In this document: in pieces, positions 6,015-14,814 of the stretch
Position numbering within the stretch: position 1 is the stretch's first letter
Layout of the letters: the number at the start of each line of letters is the position of its first letter
Source of the DNA: a virus
Direction: 5' to 3' (one strand)
DNA length: 21,041 bases
Virus record (IMG/VR): IMGVR_UViG_3300007735_000462
Location: 1 to 21,041 of that record
Made by a program: the position numbers and the translations under genes
Notes under the pieces: generated by a model
The model's database searches: none
The model's input: only the letters and a program-made list of their open reading frames with translations
What the model was told of the DNA's origin: nothing

Positions 6015-8291
6015 ATGGCAGACGAGACGACGCTGCGGCTACGCATCGAGACGGACACAACGGGCGTCAGCACGGGCGTGCAGCGCGCGCGTGATGAGTT
6101 CGGCCGGTTCATCAAGGTAGGGCAGGACGCCGAGGAGCAGCTGCGCCGCACGGGGCAGGCAGCGGGCGACACGGCGCGACAGTTCCAAGGGCTTGGCGAG
6201 GCCACGCACGTCAGCTTCGGCAAGCTGCAAGCGGGCATGGTGGCCGCCACCGTCGCAGGCAACGCGCTGTTTGAGGCGCTGGATGCCGTGACGCGCGGGC
6301 TGGCTGCGCCCATCACGGAGCTGCTGGACGCCGAGCAGGCGGCGGCGATGTTGCAGGGAACGTTCGGCGGCCTGACCGCAGAGATGCAGCAGGTGGCCAC
6401 GCTGGCCAGCCAACTGGGTGCCAACAACGCGTTTTTTGACGACGACGCGCTGGCACAGGCCGGCGCCACGCTGAAGCTGTTCGGGGCCAACGCGCAGGCC
6501 ATACAGGAGCTGCTGCCCTACGTGAACGACCTGGCGATCGCGTTCGGCGTGGACGTGAACGACGCGGCGCAGCTGGTCGGCCAGGCGCTGATGGGGCAGA
6601 CGCGTGGGCTGGCCAGGATGGTGCCCGAGGTACGCAGCGCCAACAGCCAGCTGGAAGTGTTGGCAGCCCTGCAAGCCAGCGCTGCGCGCAACACCGACAT
6701 AGCACGCCAGCGCACCGAGGGGCTGGGCGGCCAGCTTGCGCTGTTGAAGCGGCAGGCGGCAGACGCGGCGCAGGGCTTCGGCACGGCTATGCTGCCGGCG
6801 CTGAACGCCGTGCTGCGCGTCATGAACGACAACCTGCTGCCGGTGCTGGGCAAGATGATGGCGGCCTTTGCCGGGCTGTCCGCGTTCTTCGGCAACCTTG
6901 GCAAGGGCCTGAACCTGTCCGACCTGACGCGCGTTGCAGGGGAAGCCATCCTGAACGCCGAGGCGCAGTTCAACGCGGTGTCTGCCCGCGTCGAGCAGCG
7001 GGCCAGCAAGATCGCAGGACAGGCCGGCAACCTGACCATGGCGGGCAGCTTCGGCGGTGGCGGTGCAGCAGCGGCAGCCGCCAGCAGGGCAGCCGCGCCG
7101 GCAGCGCGTGGCGTCATCGGCACCGAGATGCTGGGACCGGCCGTGCCGTCACGGCTGCGGTACGAGGTATTCACGGAAGATCCAGGCGCGCGGAAGGAGC
7201 GCGAGGACAGGCAGCGCGAGGAGGCAGCCGCAGCCAAGCGCATGCTCGATTCCGAGATCGCAGCCAAGCGCCAAGCGCAGGATGCGCTGAACGCGTACTA
7301 CATCGAGAGCGCGTATCGCATCGGTGACGTGTTCTCTAGCATTCTGGGCACCATCGCCAAGGGCCAAGAGCTGTCTGCGCAGCAGGTGGAAGGCGCCCTG
7401 AAGGACGTCGGCAGGGTTTCCGCTGGCATCCTCGGCGGTGCGATTGGCGGCCGAGAGACGGGCGAGGCAGCCGCGCGCGTTACGGGCATGGTGACGGAGG
7501 TCACGGTGCCGCTGCTAATGGGCACGGTCAAGGCGCTGTCAAGCGCCCTGCGCAGCGATGCAGAGAAGCAGGCCGATATTGACCGACAGGTGGCTGCGTC
7601 CTTTCAGAAGGCCGCAGACGACCAGCAGGCGGCGGCCGCAAAGTTCAGCGAAGCGGCAGACAGCCAGCTGCGTGCCATTCGCCTGGACGCAGAGCGCAGC
7701 CAGTCATCGCTGGTGCGCAGTCAGCTGGAACGGCGGGCTTCGCTGGAAGGTCCAGAAGCCATGCTGCGCAAGAGCCTGACAGAGCGCATTGGCACGTTCA
7801 TGGACCCGACAGGCATCAACGCGCCGCGCAACGAATACATCGCAGGCGTCACGAAGGCGCTGCAAGGACTCGACACCGAGAAGCTGCGCGAGTTCGGCAA
7901 GCGGGCCAGCGAGCTGTACGGGCCAGACGGCAAGATCGATCAGGTCAAGCTGCAAGCCCTGTACCGCGACCTAAACCTGCAAGCCGGCGCCGTGGCGGAT
8001 GAAGTGCTTCTGAGCCTGGCAGAGTTCTACCGCAGCCTGCCGGGGGCATCTGGTGGCCTACAGCCTGGCGGCATCCAGAACGGCACCAGCCCTGACCGGC
8101 CGGTGTACGTGTTCGACGTGCGTCCACGCGAGGGCTTTGGCTTCGCGCCGGAATCGTTCTTCTTCCGCAACCGTGGCGCTGGCACCAGCCGCGCCGTGGC
8201 AGGCAACCCGCTGCCCGTAGCACAGGCCGCGCCCGTCACGCCGCGCGTGGCGCCTGTCATGGGTGGAGCCCGTGGGAGGGCCGCAGGGTGA
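6015..8291 (+). CDS. tape measure protein
   Basis: A 758-residue protein placed directly after the tail chaperones. It is rich in Ala, Gln, Leu and charged residues with long predicted helices (for example the stretches around residues 10-60, 395-425 and 510-560) and hydrophobic segments near 73-100 and 265-297, typical of tape measure proteins, which fill the tail lumen, set tail length and help DNA cross the envelope. The N-terminal half has the family pattern LLDAEQAAAMLQGTFGGL… LASQLGA… AFGVDVNDAAQLVGQALMGQTRGLARM. With the usual rule of about 0.15 nm per residue the tail would be near 110 nm; this is an estimate. The start ATG 6015 has a GAGGT upstream. No lytic transglycosylase or peptidase motif was seen inside it. 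Confidence 0.88.
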   Translation: MADETTLRLRIETDTTGVSTGVQRARDEFGRFIKVGQDAEEQLRRTGQAAGDTARQFQGLGEATHVSFGKLQAGMVAATVAGNALFEALDAVTRGLAAPITELLDAEQAAAMLQGTFGGLTAEMQQVATLASQLGANNAFFDDDALAQAGATLKLFGANAQAIQELLPYVNDLAIAFGVDVNDAAQLVGQALMGQTRGLARMVPEVRSANSQLEVLAALQASAARNTDIARQRTEGLGGQLALLKRQAADAAQGFGTAMLPALNAVLRVMNDNLLPVLGKMMAAFAGLSAFFGNLGKGLNLSDLTRVAGEAILNAEAQFNAVSARVEQRASKIAGQAGNLTMAGSFGGGGAAAAAASRAAAPAARGVIGTEMLGPAVPSRLRYEVFTEDPGARKEREDRQREEAAAAKRMLDSEIAAKRQAQDALNAYYIESAYRIGDVFSSILGTIAKGQELSAQQVEGALKDVGRVSAGILGGAIGGRETGEAAARVTGMVTEVTVPLLMGTVKALSSALRSDAEKQADIDRQVAASFQKAADDQQAAAAKFSEAADSQLRAIRLDAERSQSSLVRSQLERRASLEGPEAMLRKSLTERIGTFMDPTGINAPRNEYIAGVTKALQGLDTEKLREFGKRASELYGPDGKIDQVKLQALYRDLNLQAGAVADEVLLSLAEFYRSLPGASGGLQPGGIQNGTSPDRPVYVFDVRPREGFGFAPESFFFRNRGAGTSRAVAGNPLPVAQAAPVTPRVAPVMGGARGRAAG

Positions 8292-10939
8292 TCACGCAGG
8301 ACAGGAACGGCAACGCGCTGCCCAGCGCGGTGGACCCCGGCCGGCTGGCGTGGTCCGCACGCATCGCGTACACAAATGGCGACTACCTGACGCCCAGCGT
8401 CTGGACGTACTACGAGCTGCCTCCGTCGGCCATCTTGCAGCGCAGCAGATCCAGCGTGCTGGACGGCACGACGTGGGAATGCAGGCTGACGGTGCTGGCC
8501 GAGGCCGTGCCCGAGCTGTCCGACCTGCAAGCGTACTACCAGCTGGAAGTGGATCTGGTGGACGACACGGGCAACGCGTGGCCGTACCACACCGGGCCGA
8601 TCGACAGCATCAGCGACGCCTACAGCGAGCAGGGCGGCGCCATCGTCCAGACGAAAGAGATCGCGAGCTTCGGGACCGTGCAGCGCTTAAAGAATGCCCG
8701 TGTGAACGGCTTCTATTGGGACGGCAACAGCCAATCCGTCGGCAGCGGCCAAGTGATGACCGGCTTTGCGGAACCCGTAAACGTGACCGTGACCACCACC
8801 GGGGCGGCTGGCACCTTCACGGTGCCCGGCAGCTGGCATACCGTGGACGCCACGGTGACGGGCGGCACGTACCCCGGCATCATCGTGTCGGCCAACGCAG
8901 ACTTCAGCGCGCCGTACGCCAGCCCGGCGAACTACACGGTGACGGCCACCAGTGGTAACCAGCTGGCGCTTGTGTTTGCCACGGCGCCGGCCGTGACCAT
9001 CTACGTCAAATACTGGGCCGTCCGCTACTTCGGCATGCGTGGCTTCGGCATCACGTTCCCGGCGTACAGCGGCGACCCGACGTTCGTGCGGATCTCTGAC
9101 GGCATGATGCCGGCCAGCACCAGCGAGACGGCGCCGCGTCGGCGCATCCCTGACAGCAACATCACCGAGGCCGCCAGTGGATGCACGGCCACCACCATCT
9201 ATGTCAAGGACCCGGAAGCGTACAAGGCGCTGCACATCCCGCGCTTGGTGGCCCCGCCTGGCACCTATCAGGAGCTGCTGTGCTACACCGCAGCGGACGG
9301 CACGGAATACTTCACCAACATCAGCAGTACGGATGCCGCTGGCGTCATCACGCTGGGCAACGCGTTCGTGACGCCCGTGGGCGTGGCCAACCCGGTGCCC
9401 GAGGGCGCACCGCTTCGCATTGTCACCACAGAGATCGAACGGCAGTTCACGCCGGACACGTCAGGCAACCGCGCGCGCTTCTTCACCACCAGCGGACTGG
9501 TGACGGAATACAGCCGCGACAGCTTCGCGTTCGACGCGCGCGAGGGCATCCTGATACCCCAGCGCCCGCGCCACTACGCCAGCGCCACAGATGGCGTCTA
9601 CAGCGACGGCAACCTGCGGTTCGTGCCGGGCATCAAGGGCACGCTGGGCGTAAACGATGCCAGCATTGAGAGCTTTGTGTACCGCACCTTTACTGACTTT
9701 CCCGCCACCGACGTTACCAAGTTCTTCCGCAGCGCAGACTTCGTGCAGGGCAACTTCTCGGGCTGCTACGTCAAGGCGTACAGCGCGGCGAACACGACGT
9801 GGGACGCCGTACTGCGCGAGGTAACAGACCTGGCGGCGGCGCCCAACGTGTTCGTGCACGACCTGCCCGACGGCCGCCTGAAGGTCGGCGCGTACTACCA
9901 GGCCACTACGCCAGACGTCGAGCTGGACCTGCTGACGGGCGTGCAGGTGGAAGCGCAGCCTGAGCCGATGACGGCTGTGGCGGTCAAGAGCATCACGACG
10001 CAGCCCGTCAACATCGCGGGCCAGTGTCGCAACGTCGTGGCCGCTACCACGTCAACGCTAAACAACCACGCGTACCTGTTCGACGGCGACAAGAGCAGCA
10101 GCACCACGTGGTCCGCCAACAACGCGGCCAACCTCGCCACCATCACCATGAACCTGCCGTTCGTGCCGCCTGAAATATTTCCCTTCCTGTCGAGCTTGCA
10201 GATCTACCCTGGCACCACGCTTGGCGCCGTCAGCGTCAAGGTAAGCAAGACCACGTTTGCCGGCGTCACCACCACGCGCTACGTGCAGGGCATGGGCTAC
10301 GCCATCCAGGAGGCCAGCAAGCCCGTGGTCATCGCTGGCGCGCTAATTGAGGATGCGCTGTTCCAGCTGGGGCTGAACTACAGCAGCCGCTTCGCCATCG
10401 TCATCGAGGGCCGGCCGAATGACGGCGTTGGGGTGGCTGCGCAGTTCAGCGCCACCGAAATCGAGCTGTACGCCACGTCAACGGCCATCTGGGTGGCACG
10501 CATCCAGGACTACGGGCCTGGCGCGCCCACCGGCTGGTTCGACGCCAACCAGCAAGGCTTCGGCAGCATCTGGTGGCAGGCCGATATCAAGAAGCCGATC
10601 AGCAACCGCTTCACGCCAACCAGCTACATCAAGCGCGTGATCCCGTCCTACGACATTCTGGACACGTACCGGTCAGACCGCTTGCAGCTGGTCGAGATGG
10701 AGCAGGCGACCGCCACTGAATGCCGGCGCTACGCCGAGACGTTCATGGACGAGTACCTGCGGCTGGGCCGGACGTACAGCGTGCAGGCCGTGCTGGACCC
10801 GCGCGTGGATCTGGGCGATACCGTGGTGATCGCGCTGGACGACGGACAGACGCTTGATCTGTTCGTCTGGGGCATCGAGGACGGCGGCGGACCGGATGAC
10901 CTGACGGCCACGTACCGGCTGATCGACTACAGCGCCTGA
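8288..10939 (+). CDS. large tail hub/baseplate protein
   Basis: An 883-residue protein that starts at GTG 8288 inside the tape measure stop (GTGA). Genes directly after the tape measure encode the distal tail and hub proteins. The N-terminus (to about residue 140) is a beta-rich domain of the distal tail type; residues about 140-240 look like an Ig-like insertion; residues about 380-560 carry a hub-like core with FAFDAREGILIPQRPRHY and WDAVLREVTDLAAAPNVFVHDLPDGRLKVG; about 575-735 looks like a discoidin/galactose-binding type sandwich (AYLFDGDKSSSTTWSANN… LQIYPG… FSATEIELYA); the C-terminus (DPRVDLGDTVVIAL… LFVWGIEDGG… YRLIDYSA) resembles the closing beta domain of gp27-like hubs. It probably combines hub and carbohydrate-binding functions. 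Domain names are from pattern recognition and position. Confidence 0.65.
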   Translation: MITQDRNGNALPSAVDPGRLAWSARIAYTNGDYLTPSVWTYYELPPSAILQRSRSSVLDGTTWECRLTVLAEAVPELSDLQAYYQLEVDLVDDTGNAWPYHTGPIDSISDAYSEQGGAIVQTKEIASFGTVQRLKNARVNGFYWDGNSQSVGSGQVMTGFAEPVNVTVTTTGAAGTFTVPGSWHTVDATVTGGTYPGIIVSANADFSAPYASPANYTVTATSGNQLALVFATAPAVTIYVKYWAVRYFGMRGFGITFPAYSGDPTFVRISDGMMPASTSETAPRRRIPDSNITEAASGCTATTIYVKDPEAYKALHIPRLVAPPGTYQELLCYTAADGTEYFTNISSTDAAGVITLGNAFVTPVGVANPVPEGAPLRIVTTEIERQFTPDTSGNRARFFTTSGLVTEYSRDSFAFDAREGILIPQRPRHYASATDGVYSDGNLRFVPGIKGTLGVNDASIESFVYRTFTDFPATDVTKFFRSADFVQGNFSGCYVKAYSAANTTWDAVLREVTDLAAAPNVFVHDLPDGRLKVGAYYQATTPDVELDLLTGVQVEAQPEPMTAVAVKSITTQPVNIAGQCRNVVAATTSTLNNHAYLFDGDKSSSTTWSANNAANLATITMNLPFVPPEIFPFLSSLQIYPGTTLGAVSVKVSKTTFAGVTTTRYVQGMGYAIQEASKPVVIAGALIEDALFQLGLNYSSRFAIVIEGRPNDGVGVAAQFSATEIELYATSTAIWVARIQDYGPGAPTGWFDANQQGFGSIWWQADIKKPISNRFTPTSYIKRVIPSYDILDTYRSDRLQLVEMEQATATECRRYAETFMDEYLRLGRTYSVQAVLDPRVDLGDTVVIALDDGQTLDLFVWGIEDGGGPDDLTATYRLIDYSA

Positions 10940-10979
10940 TAGGCTGCCCCGGCTGGGGCGCGTCCGCTAGGATGGAAAC

Positions 10980-13487
10980 ATGGCAACACCGCAGGGGCCG
11001 ATCCTAGGCGCAGTCCATCTGGACGATGGCGTCAATTCGAAGTTCGACTGGCAGCGCGCGGCCGGCCTGAGCGACACCAGCCAGGTGATGCCGGGCAGCA
11101 TCCAGGCTACATTCGATGGGCCGTTTAGGGTGGCGCCACGGCGGCAGACGCGCCCGCAGCGTGACGTGTTGCTGACGGGCTACCTGACGCACAGCGGTGG
11201 CTTGGCCGAGGGCTGGTCGCGCCTGACGTCGGTGCAGCAGCTGGTCAGCACGCCGCTGGCCACGTTGCAGGTGGGCCGGCTGGGGCTGGACGTCGTGCCG
11301 CAGAGCATCAGGCCGGAACGCTTTAAGGCCACGCTTGGCGCAACGCTGGACTACGTGACCAGCGTCACGGCGGTGCCCGGCACGTGGCGCGCGCTGTATG
11401 GTGCGGCGACAGGTGGCACGTACGGCATGACGGCAAACGCGGAAAGCCTGATCAACACGTCGGCCTTCGCGCTGGCGGCCGGTGCCAGCCCTGCCGTCAC
11501 CAATCTTGGCACGGCGCCCACCCCGCTCGTGCTGACGATCAGCGTGTCTGGACCTCGCACCACGCGCTTCTACGTTCGGTGCACCGCGCCAGGCTACACG
11601 CGGCGCATCAGCGTGACGCCGCTGGCGAGCGGCAAGGCCACGATCACCGAGGACATGGGCCTGTTCGTGCCGCCCGGTGCCAGCACGCTGCGGTTCGAGG
11701 AGGCGAGCGGCGCCCTGATCACCGGCACCATCGCATCGAGCATTTACGGCACGCGCTGGCGCTGGGACGGCCTGACGCTGGCAGAGAGCACAGCCAGCCC
11801 GGCCATCCTCTACAACACTCGCCAGCAGCGCGCCTACGCGGCCACGTCGGCGTTCACGACCTCGGCCGGCCTGACGCTGTACGGGCCAGACGTGCCGCGC
11901 TTCGGCAACAGCGGCACGTTCGACGCGACGGACGCCGGGCTGGTTGTGGAGCCTGACCGCACCAACCTTGTGCTGCAATCGCAGGCGCTTGGCACTACGT
12001 GGACGCAAGCCGGCATGGTGACGGTAACCAACAACAACAGCACCGCACCGGACGGCACGACCACCAGTACGCGCGTCCTGCTGACGGCAGGCATGGCTGG
12101 CAGCGTGTCGCAGAGCATCACGCTGACTGCGGCGCCTTACGTGATCAGCTTCTACGCGCGCGGCACGGGCAGCTTCACGGTGGCCATGGGCGCCATCCTG
12201 TCGGCGCAGGTTGTGACGCCCGGCACCAACTGGACGCGCTATCAGTACCTCGTGACGGGCACGGCGGCCGCCTATAGCCTGACGTTTGCAGACAACGCCA
12301 TGGCAGCAGCCGACGTGCAGCTGTGGGGCGTGCAGGTTGAGCTTGCCACCGGCCAGACGGCGGCCAACGCCACCAGCTACATTCCCACGACCAGCACGAC
12401 GCAGCGACGGTACGCCGACGTGGTGGGCGTGCGGCCTGTCGAGAACCTGCTGGCTTGGTCCAACCGCTTCGACAAGACCACAGGCACCAGCACCACGCGC
12501 GGCCTGTGGTATGTGGCAGGCGGCACCGTGACCACGGCCACGCTACAGGCTGGGCCGTCAGGCGTGACGGACGCCGCCACGATGACAGCGGCCGGTGCCG
12601 TGGCTGGTATCCAGCAGCGGCTGCTGAACGCCGAGCACCTGGCTGGCAAAACGGTGGTTTTCAGCGTGTGGGTGCGCAACAGCGTGGCGACGCCAGACAG
12701 CGATGCGTTTCTGCGCATCGAGGAGTTCGGAACGGGTGCCGGCACAACGGACCACAGCCTGACAGCGCTTGACGATCAATGGCGACGCCTGACGGTGCAG
12801 CGCAAGCTTTCGGCAGGCGTGACCGACGTCAGCCTACAGATCAGATCAAGCGGTGCCATAACGTACTATTTCGCCCACGCGCACGCATTCACTTTGAGTG
12901 AAGGAACATACAATTTCATTACGGCAGGCTCGGGCAGCACCACGGCGCCCTACATCGAGACGCAAGCCACGCCTGTGCAGGCGCAGGCCGGATGGACCTG
13001 GCCTGACTGGCTGACGCAGAACGGCTACATCGAGGCCGACGTGTGTCTAGCGGAGACCGCAAACCCCAACGCATCACAGCGCACCATTCTTGGCGCAGTC
13101 AATGGAACGTTTAGCCCAAGTCTGTGGCCTGGCACGATATACAGAAACAACGCGGCAGCGTCTGCCAGCACAATCATCAACTTTGCGAAACAGAACGACG
13201 CCGGGACAACTTCTGGAAATTATACGCCGGCGAGCACCTACTATGATGCAACGTACCGCAAATTCAGAATTGAATGGGTCAACTACATTATTGGCGGCAC
13301 GCGTACCATACGAGCGCGCATCTATGTGGATGGCGTTGAAGTGGCATCTGGAACAACGGTGAATGCTACGCGGTGGCTGCGCCCTCCTGCCCTTCAAATC
13401 GCTGGGCTAGATGCCTTCCAGACCATGAAGAACATAGCGATCGGCAGCCCGGTGCTGCCAGCCAACGCGGTGCCGGAGCCGTACTAG
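10980..13487 (+). CDS. modular receptor-binding tail protein
   Basis: An 835-residue protein with AGGATGG just before ATG 10980. Residues 1 to about 150 probably attach to the tail tip. Residues about 290-482 form a complete module common in phage fibres: PRFGNSG, a VEPDRTNLVLQSQ motif, W, APDGTTTSTRV, a VISFYARGTGSF strand, W-x-RYQY, VQLWGVQVELA, and the closing SYIPTT…RRYADVV. A second, degenerate copy follows (about 487-660: ENLLAWSNRFD … FSVWVRNS … QWRRLTVQ). The C-terminal part (about 670-820: GYIEADVCLAE … YRKFRIEWV … ARIYVDGVEVAS) looks like a LamG/concanavalin-type lectin domain. Such proteins bind host glycans. DNA from about 12835 to 13360 is near 50% GC in the lines I counted, well below the surroundings, suggesting recent exchange of the receptor-binding tip. 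Confidence 0.75.
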   Translation: MATPQGPILGAVHLDDGVNSKFDWQRAAGLSDTSQVMPGSIQATFDGPFRVAPRRQTRPQRDVLLTGYLTHSGGLAEGWSRLTSVQQLVSTPLATLQVGRLGLDVVPQSIRPERFKATLGATLDYVTSVTAVPGTWRALYGAATGGTYGMTANAESLINTSAFALAAGASPAVTNLGTAPTPLVLTISVSGPRTTRFYVRCTAPGYTRRISVTPLASGKATITEDMGLFVPPGASTLRFEEASGALITGTIASSIYGTRWRWDGLTLAESTASPAILYNTRQQRAYAATSAFTTSAGLTLYGPDVPRFGNSGTFDATDAGLVVEPDRTNLVLQSQALGTTWTQAGMVTVTNNNSTAPDGTTTSTRVLLTAGMAGSVSQSITLTAAPYVISFYARGTGSFTVAMGAILSAQVVTPGTNWTRYQYLVTGTAAAYSLTFADNAMAAADVQLWGVQVELATGQTAANATSYIPTTSTTQRRYADVVGVRPVENLLAWSNRFDKTTGTSTTRGLWYVAGGTVTTATLQAGPSGVTDAATMTAAGAVAGIQQRLLNAEHLAGKTVVFSVWVRNSVATPDSDAFLRIEEFGTGAGTTDHSLTALDDQWRRLTVQRKLSAGVTDVSLQIRSSGAITYYFAHAHAFTLSEGTYNFITAGSGSTTAPYIETQATPVQAQAGWTWPDWLTQNGYIEADVCLAETANPNASQRTILGAVNGTFSPSLWPGTIYRNNAAASASTIINFAKQNDAGTTSGNYTPASTYYDATYRKFRIEWVNYIIGGTRTIRARIYVDGVEVASGTTVNATRWLRPPALQIAGLDAFQTMKNIAIGSPVLPANAVPEPY

Positions 13488-13496
13488 GGGATGATG

Positions 13497-13724
13497 ATGG
13501 ACGCCAAGCAGGAACGGATGCTGCAAGAGCTGCACGAGGCCATCGTGGGCACGGCACACGGTGCCGGCCTGCGGGAGCGCGTGGACCGCATCGACGAGCG
13601 CGTGCGCGCCATCGAGGGCCTGCGGGCTGGCGTCACCAGGGGCTTCTGGGAACGCGCCGCCACGGCTGCGGTGGCAGCTGCTAGTGGATGGTTCGCGGCG
13701 CACTTCGGGGGTACCAGGCCGTGA
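13497..13724 (+). CDS. XhlA-like small membrane protein of the lysis cassette
   Basis: The gene begins with three ATG codons in a row (13491, 13494, 13497). The only ribosome site, AGGGG at 13486-13490, is best spaced for the third, giving 75 residues; starting at the first would add two Met. The protein is a charged amphipathic helix (ERMLQELHEAIVG…LRERVDRIDERVRAIEGL, coiled-coil-like) followed by one hydrophobic segment (about residues 51-68, AATAAVAAASGWFAAHF). This helix-plus-C-terminal-anchor layout is that of XhlA, which works with a holin and endolysin in Bacillus phage PBSX lysis. Position directly before the endolysin supports a lysis role; the family match is by layout only. Confidence 0.6.
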   Translation: MDAKQERMLQELHEAIVGTAHGAGLRERVDRIDERVRAIEGLRAGVTRGFWERAATAAVAAASGWFAAHFGGTRP

Positions 13725-14188
13725 CGAATGAGCAGCTGTCGCCAAACTTCAAGCTGAGCGAGTTCCTCGCGCCAGGCGACAAGGTGAAGCCCACGCCCGC
13801 GCAGATCGAGAACCTGCGTCGCCTGTGCGTGGAGGTGCTCGAACCGATGCGCAAGAAGCTGGGCAGGCCGCTGACCATTACCAGCGGCTTCCGCAGCCAC
13901 GCGTACAACGCAGAGATCGGCGGCGCACCCGGCAGTCAGCATACACAGGGCATCGCGGCCGACGTCGCGCTTGGCGGCGACACCGCGTGCTTGGTCGCGG
14001 CTGCTGTGGCCAGCACGTTGCAGGCGTGCGGGGGCATCGGCGTGTACCCCGGCCGTGGATTCGTGCACGTGGATATCCGGCCGCGCGTGAACCGGAAGGC
14101 GACGTGGTGGTGCCAGATTAACGGCAAGTACCAGCCGCTGACGGCTGGGCTTAAGAGCGGCATCAAGGCCGCAGGAGGCAGGCTGTGA
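13721..14188 (+). CDS. endolysin, M15 family peptidase
   Basis: A zinc peptidase predicted to cut peptide cross-bridges of peptidoglycan for host lysis. With the GTG start at 13721 (overlapping the previous stop as GTGA, GGGGG nine bases upstream) it has 155 residues; an in-frame ATG at 13688 would overlap the previous gene by 37 bases and has no better ribosome site. The M15 signature is intact: SGFRSHAYN at 55-63, the SQHTQGIAADV motif at 72-82 with zinc ligands His74 and Asp81, and the FVHVDIRP motif at 114-121 with His116 as third ligand. The N-terminal NFKLSEFL motif is also typical of this subfamily. There is no signal peptide, so it should need a holin. Confidence 0.88.
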   Translation: MTNEQLSPNFKLSEFLAPGDKVKPTPAQIENLRRLCVEVLEPMRKKLGRPLTITSGFRSHAYNAEIGGAPGSQHTQGIAADVALGGDTACLVAAAVASTLQACGGIGVYPGRGFVHVDIRPRVNRKATWWCQINGKYQPLTAGLKSGIKAAGGRL

Positions 14189-14493
14189 ACGTGCAGGATG
14201 TGCTGGTGCATGGCGTGACGTGGCTGTGGCAGCAGCCGGCCGTGCAGGGCGTCGTGGTGGCCGCCGCCACCGAGGCGGTGAAGCGTGCGCCCGCTGGGCC
14301 GTCTGGCGGGGCTGGCGTGCGCCTGGTGGCCGCTGTGCTGGCCGTGGCGGCTACCGTGGCAGCTGGTGCAGCGCACGGCGGCGTGGAGCAGCTGGACGCG
14401 CAGGTGCTGGGCCAGCAGGTCGTTGAGGCCATCGGCGCGTTCCTGGCAGCCGTCGGGGCGTGGCAGCTTGCCAAGCAGGCGCCCAAGGTGTAG
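14185..14493 (+). CDS. holin candidate with two transmembrane segments
   Basis: A 102-residue protein starting at GTG 14185 inside the endolysin stop, with GCAGGAGG at 14171-14178. It has hydrophobic segments at about residues 46-64 (VRLVAAVLAVAATVAAGAA) and 79-95 (VVEAIGAFLAAVGAWQLA), plus a weaker one at 18-30, and a basic C-terminus. Size, topology and place immediately after the endolysin fit a holin. No holin family motif is recognised, so the call rests on topology and context. Confidence 0.65.
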   Translation: MNVQDVLVHGVTWLWQQPAVQGVVVAAATEAVKRAPAGPSGGAGVRLVAAVLAVAATVAAGAAHGGVEQLDAQVLGQQVVEAIGAFLAAVGAWQLAKQAPKV

Positions 14494-14504
14494 GCTGTTG
14501 TTCT

Positions 14505-14533
14505 GGCCGCTTCGGTGGCCGGCGGCCGTTCTT
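14505..14533 (+). terminator. possible late-operon terminator
   Basis: Six-base perfect stem GGCCGC (14505-14510)/GCGGCC (14522-14527) lying 12 bases after the holin stop and followed by GTTCTTAT. The stem is GC-only but the U-tract is weak, so termination may be partial or factor-assisted. Confidence 0.35.
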
Positions 14534-14722
14534 ATCCCTTCGCTGGGACTGCACCGCCGACGCGCTCGCAAGGGTGCGGCTGATACCCCGGTTCTTTCCC
14601 CTCACTTTCGGGCGAGGCGTCAGGCACCGGGGTTTCGTGTATCTTGGCAACGGTGACGTGCTGCGTCCCTGCCGACGGTTACGCTATCAGGGCAGGCCCG
14701 GTAAGCCGCAGCGAAGCCAACG

Positions 14723-14766
14723 CAAGGGCCGCGCGCCATCAGGCACAGGAAAGCGCGGCCTTTGTG
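14723..14766 (+). terminator. probable terminator before the first early promoter
   Basis: GGCCGCGC (14727-14734) pairs perfectly with GCGCGGCC (14753-14760). CAAG before and TTTG after extend the stem to about 12 pairs with one G-U, so that the complementary A/T flanks could work in both directions. The 18-base loop has a small inner GCC/GGC hairpin. The T-run is only three bases. It sits 14 bases before the -35 of the early promoter, where insulation from late transcription would be useful. Confidence 0.55.
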
Positions 14767-14777
14767 CTGCAAATCAC

Positions 14778-14806
14778 TTGACAGATGACAAGTTCTCGGC
14801 TAGCTT
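14778..14806 (+). promoter_or_regulatory. sigma70-type early promoter 1
   Basis: TTGACA (14778-14783), exact 17-base spacer, TAGCTT (14801-14806). Transcription should begin near 14813. The -35 overlaps the direct repeat box TGACAGATGAC (14779-14789), shared with promoter 2 in near-identical form. The promoter drives the DUF6884-like gene; the upstream in-frame ATG at 14785 lies inside the promoter and cannot be the start. Confidence 0.8.
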
Positions 14807-14814
14807 TGGAAACA

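Larger units (their letters stand above)
14494..14777. other. non-coding junction between late and early modules, rich in inverted repeats
   Basis: About 280 bases without a convincing gene. Perfect inverted repeats seen on reading: GGCCGC (14505-14510) with GCGGCC (14522-14527); ACCCCGGT (14585-14592) with ACCGGGGT (14626-14633), enclosing CCTC/GAGG (14600-14603, 14614-14617); CCTGCC (14668-14673) with GGCAGG (14691-14696); and the terminator-like stem at 14723-14764. No tRNA-like T-loop, integrase site or ORF with a ribosome site was found. It may hold terminators, an untranslated leader or a structured RNA. Confidence 0.5.

Noticed and set aside
10946-10959. GCCCC/GGGGC hairpin between hub and receptor-binding genes as a terminator
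   Set aside because: Only five pairs and no T-run, within an otherwise continuous late operon.
11004-12008. Long minus-strand open frame (334 codons) opposite the receptor-binding gene
   Set aside because: Arg/Ala/His-rich translation typical of antisense frames in GC-rich DNA, no ribosome site, fully covered by a convincing + strand gene.
14617-14645. Extra promoter with TATCTT at 14640-14645
   Set aside because: The base positions 17 upstream read GCGTCA, with no resemblance to a -35.
14494-14777. tRNA or tmRNA gene
   Set aside because: No T-loop motif, acceptor stem or cloverleaf could be assembled.
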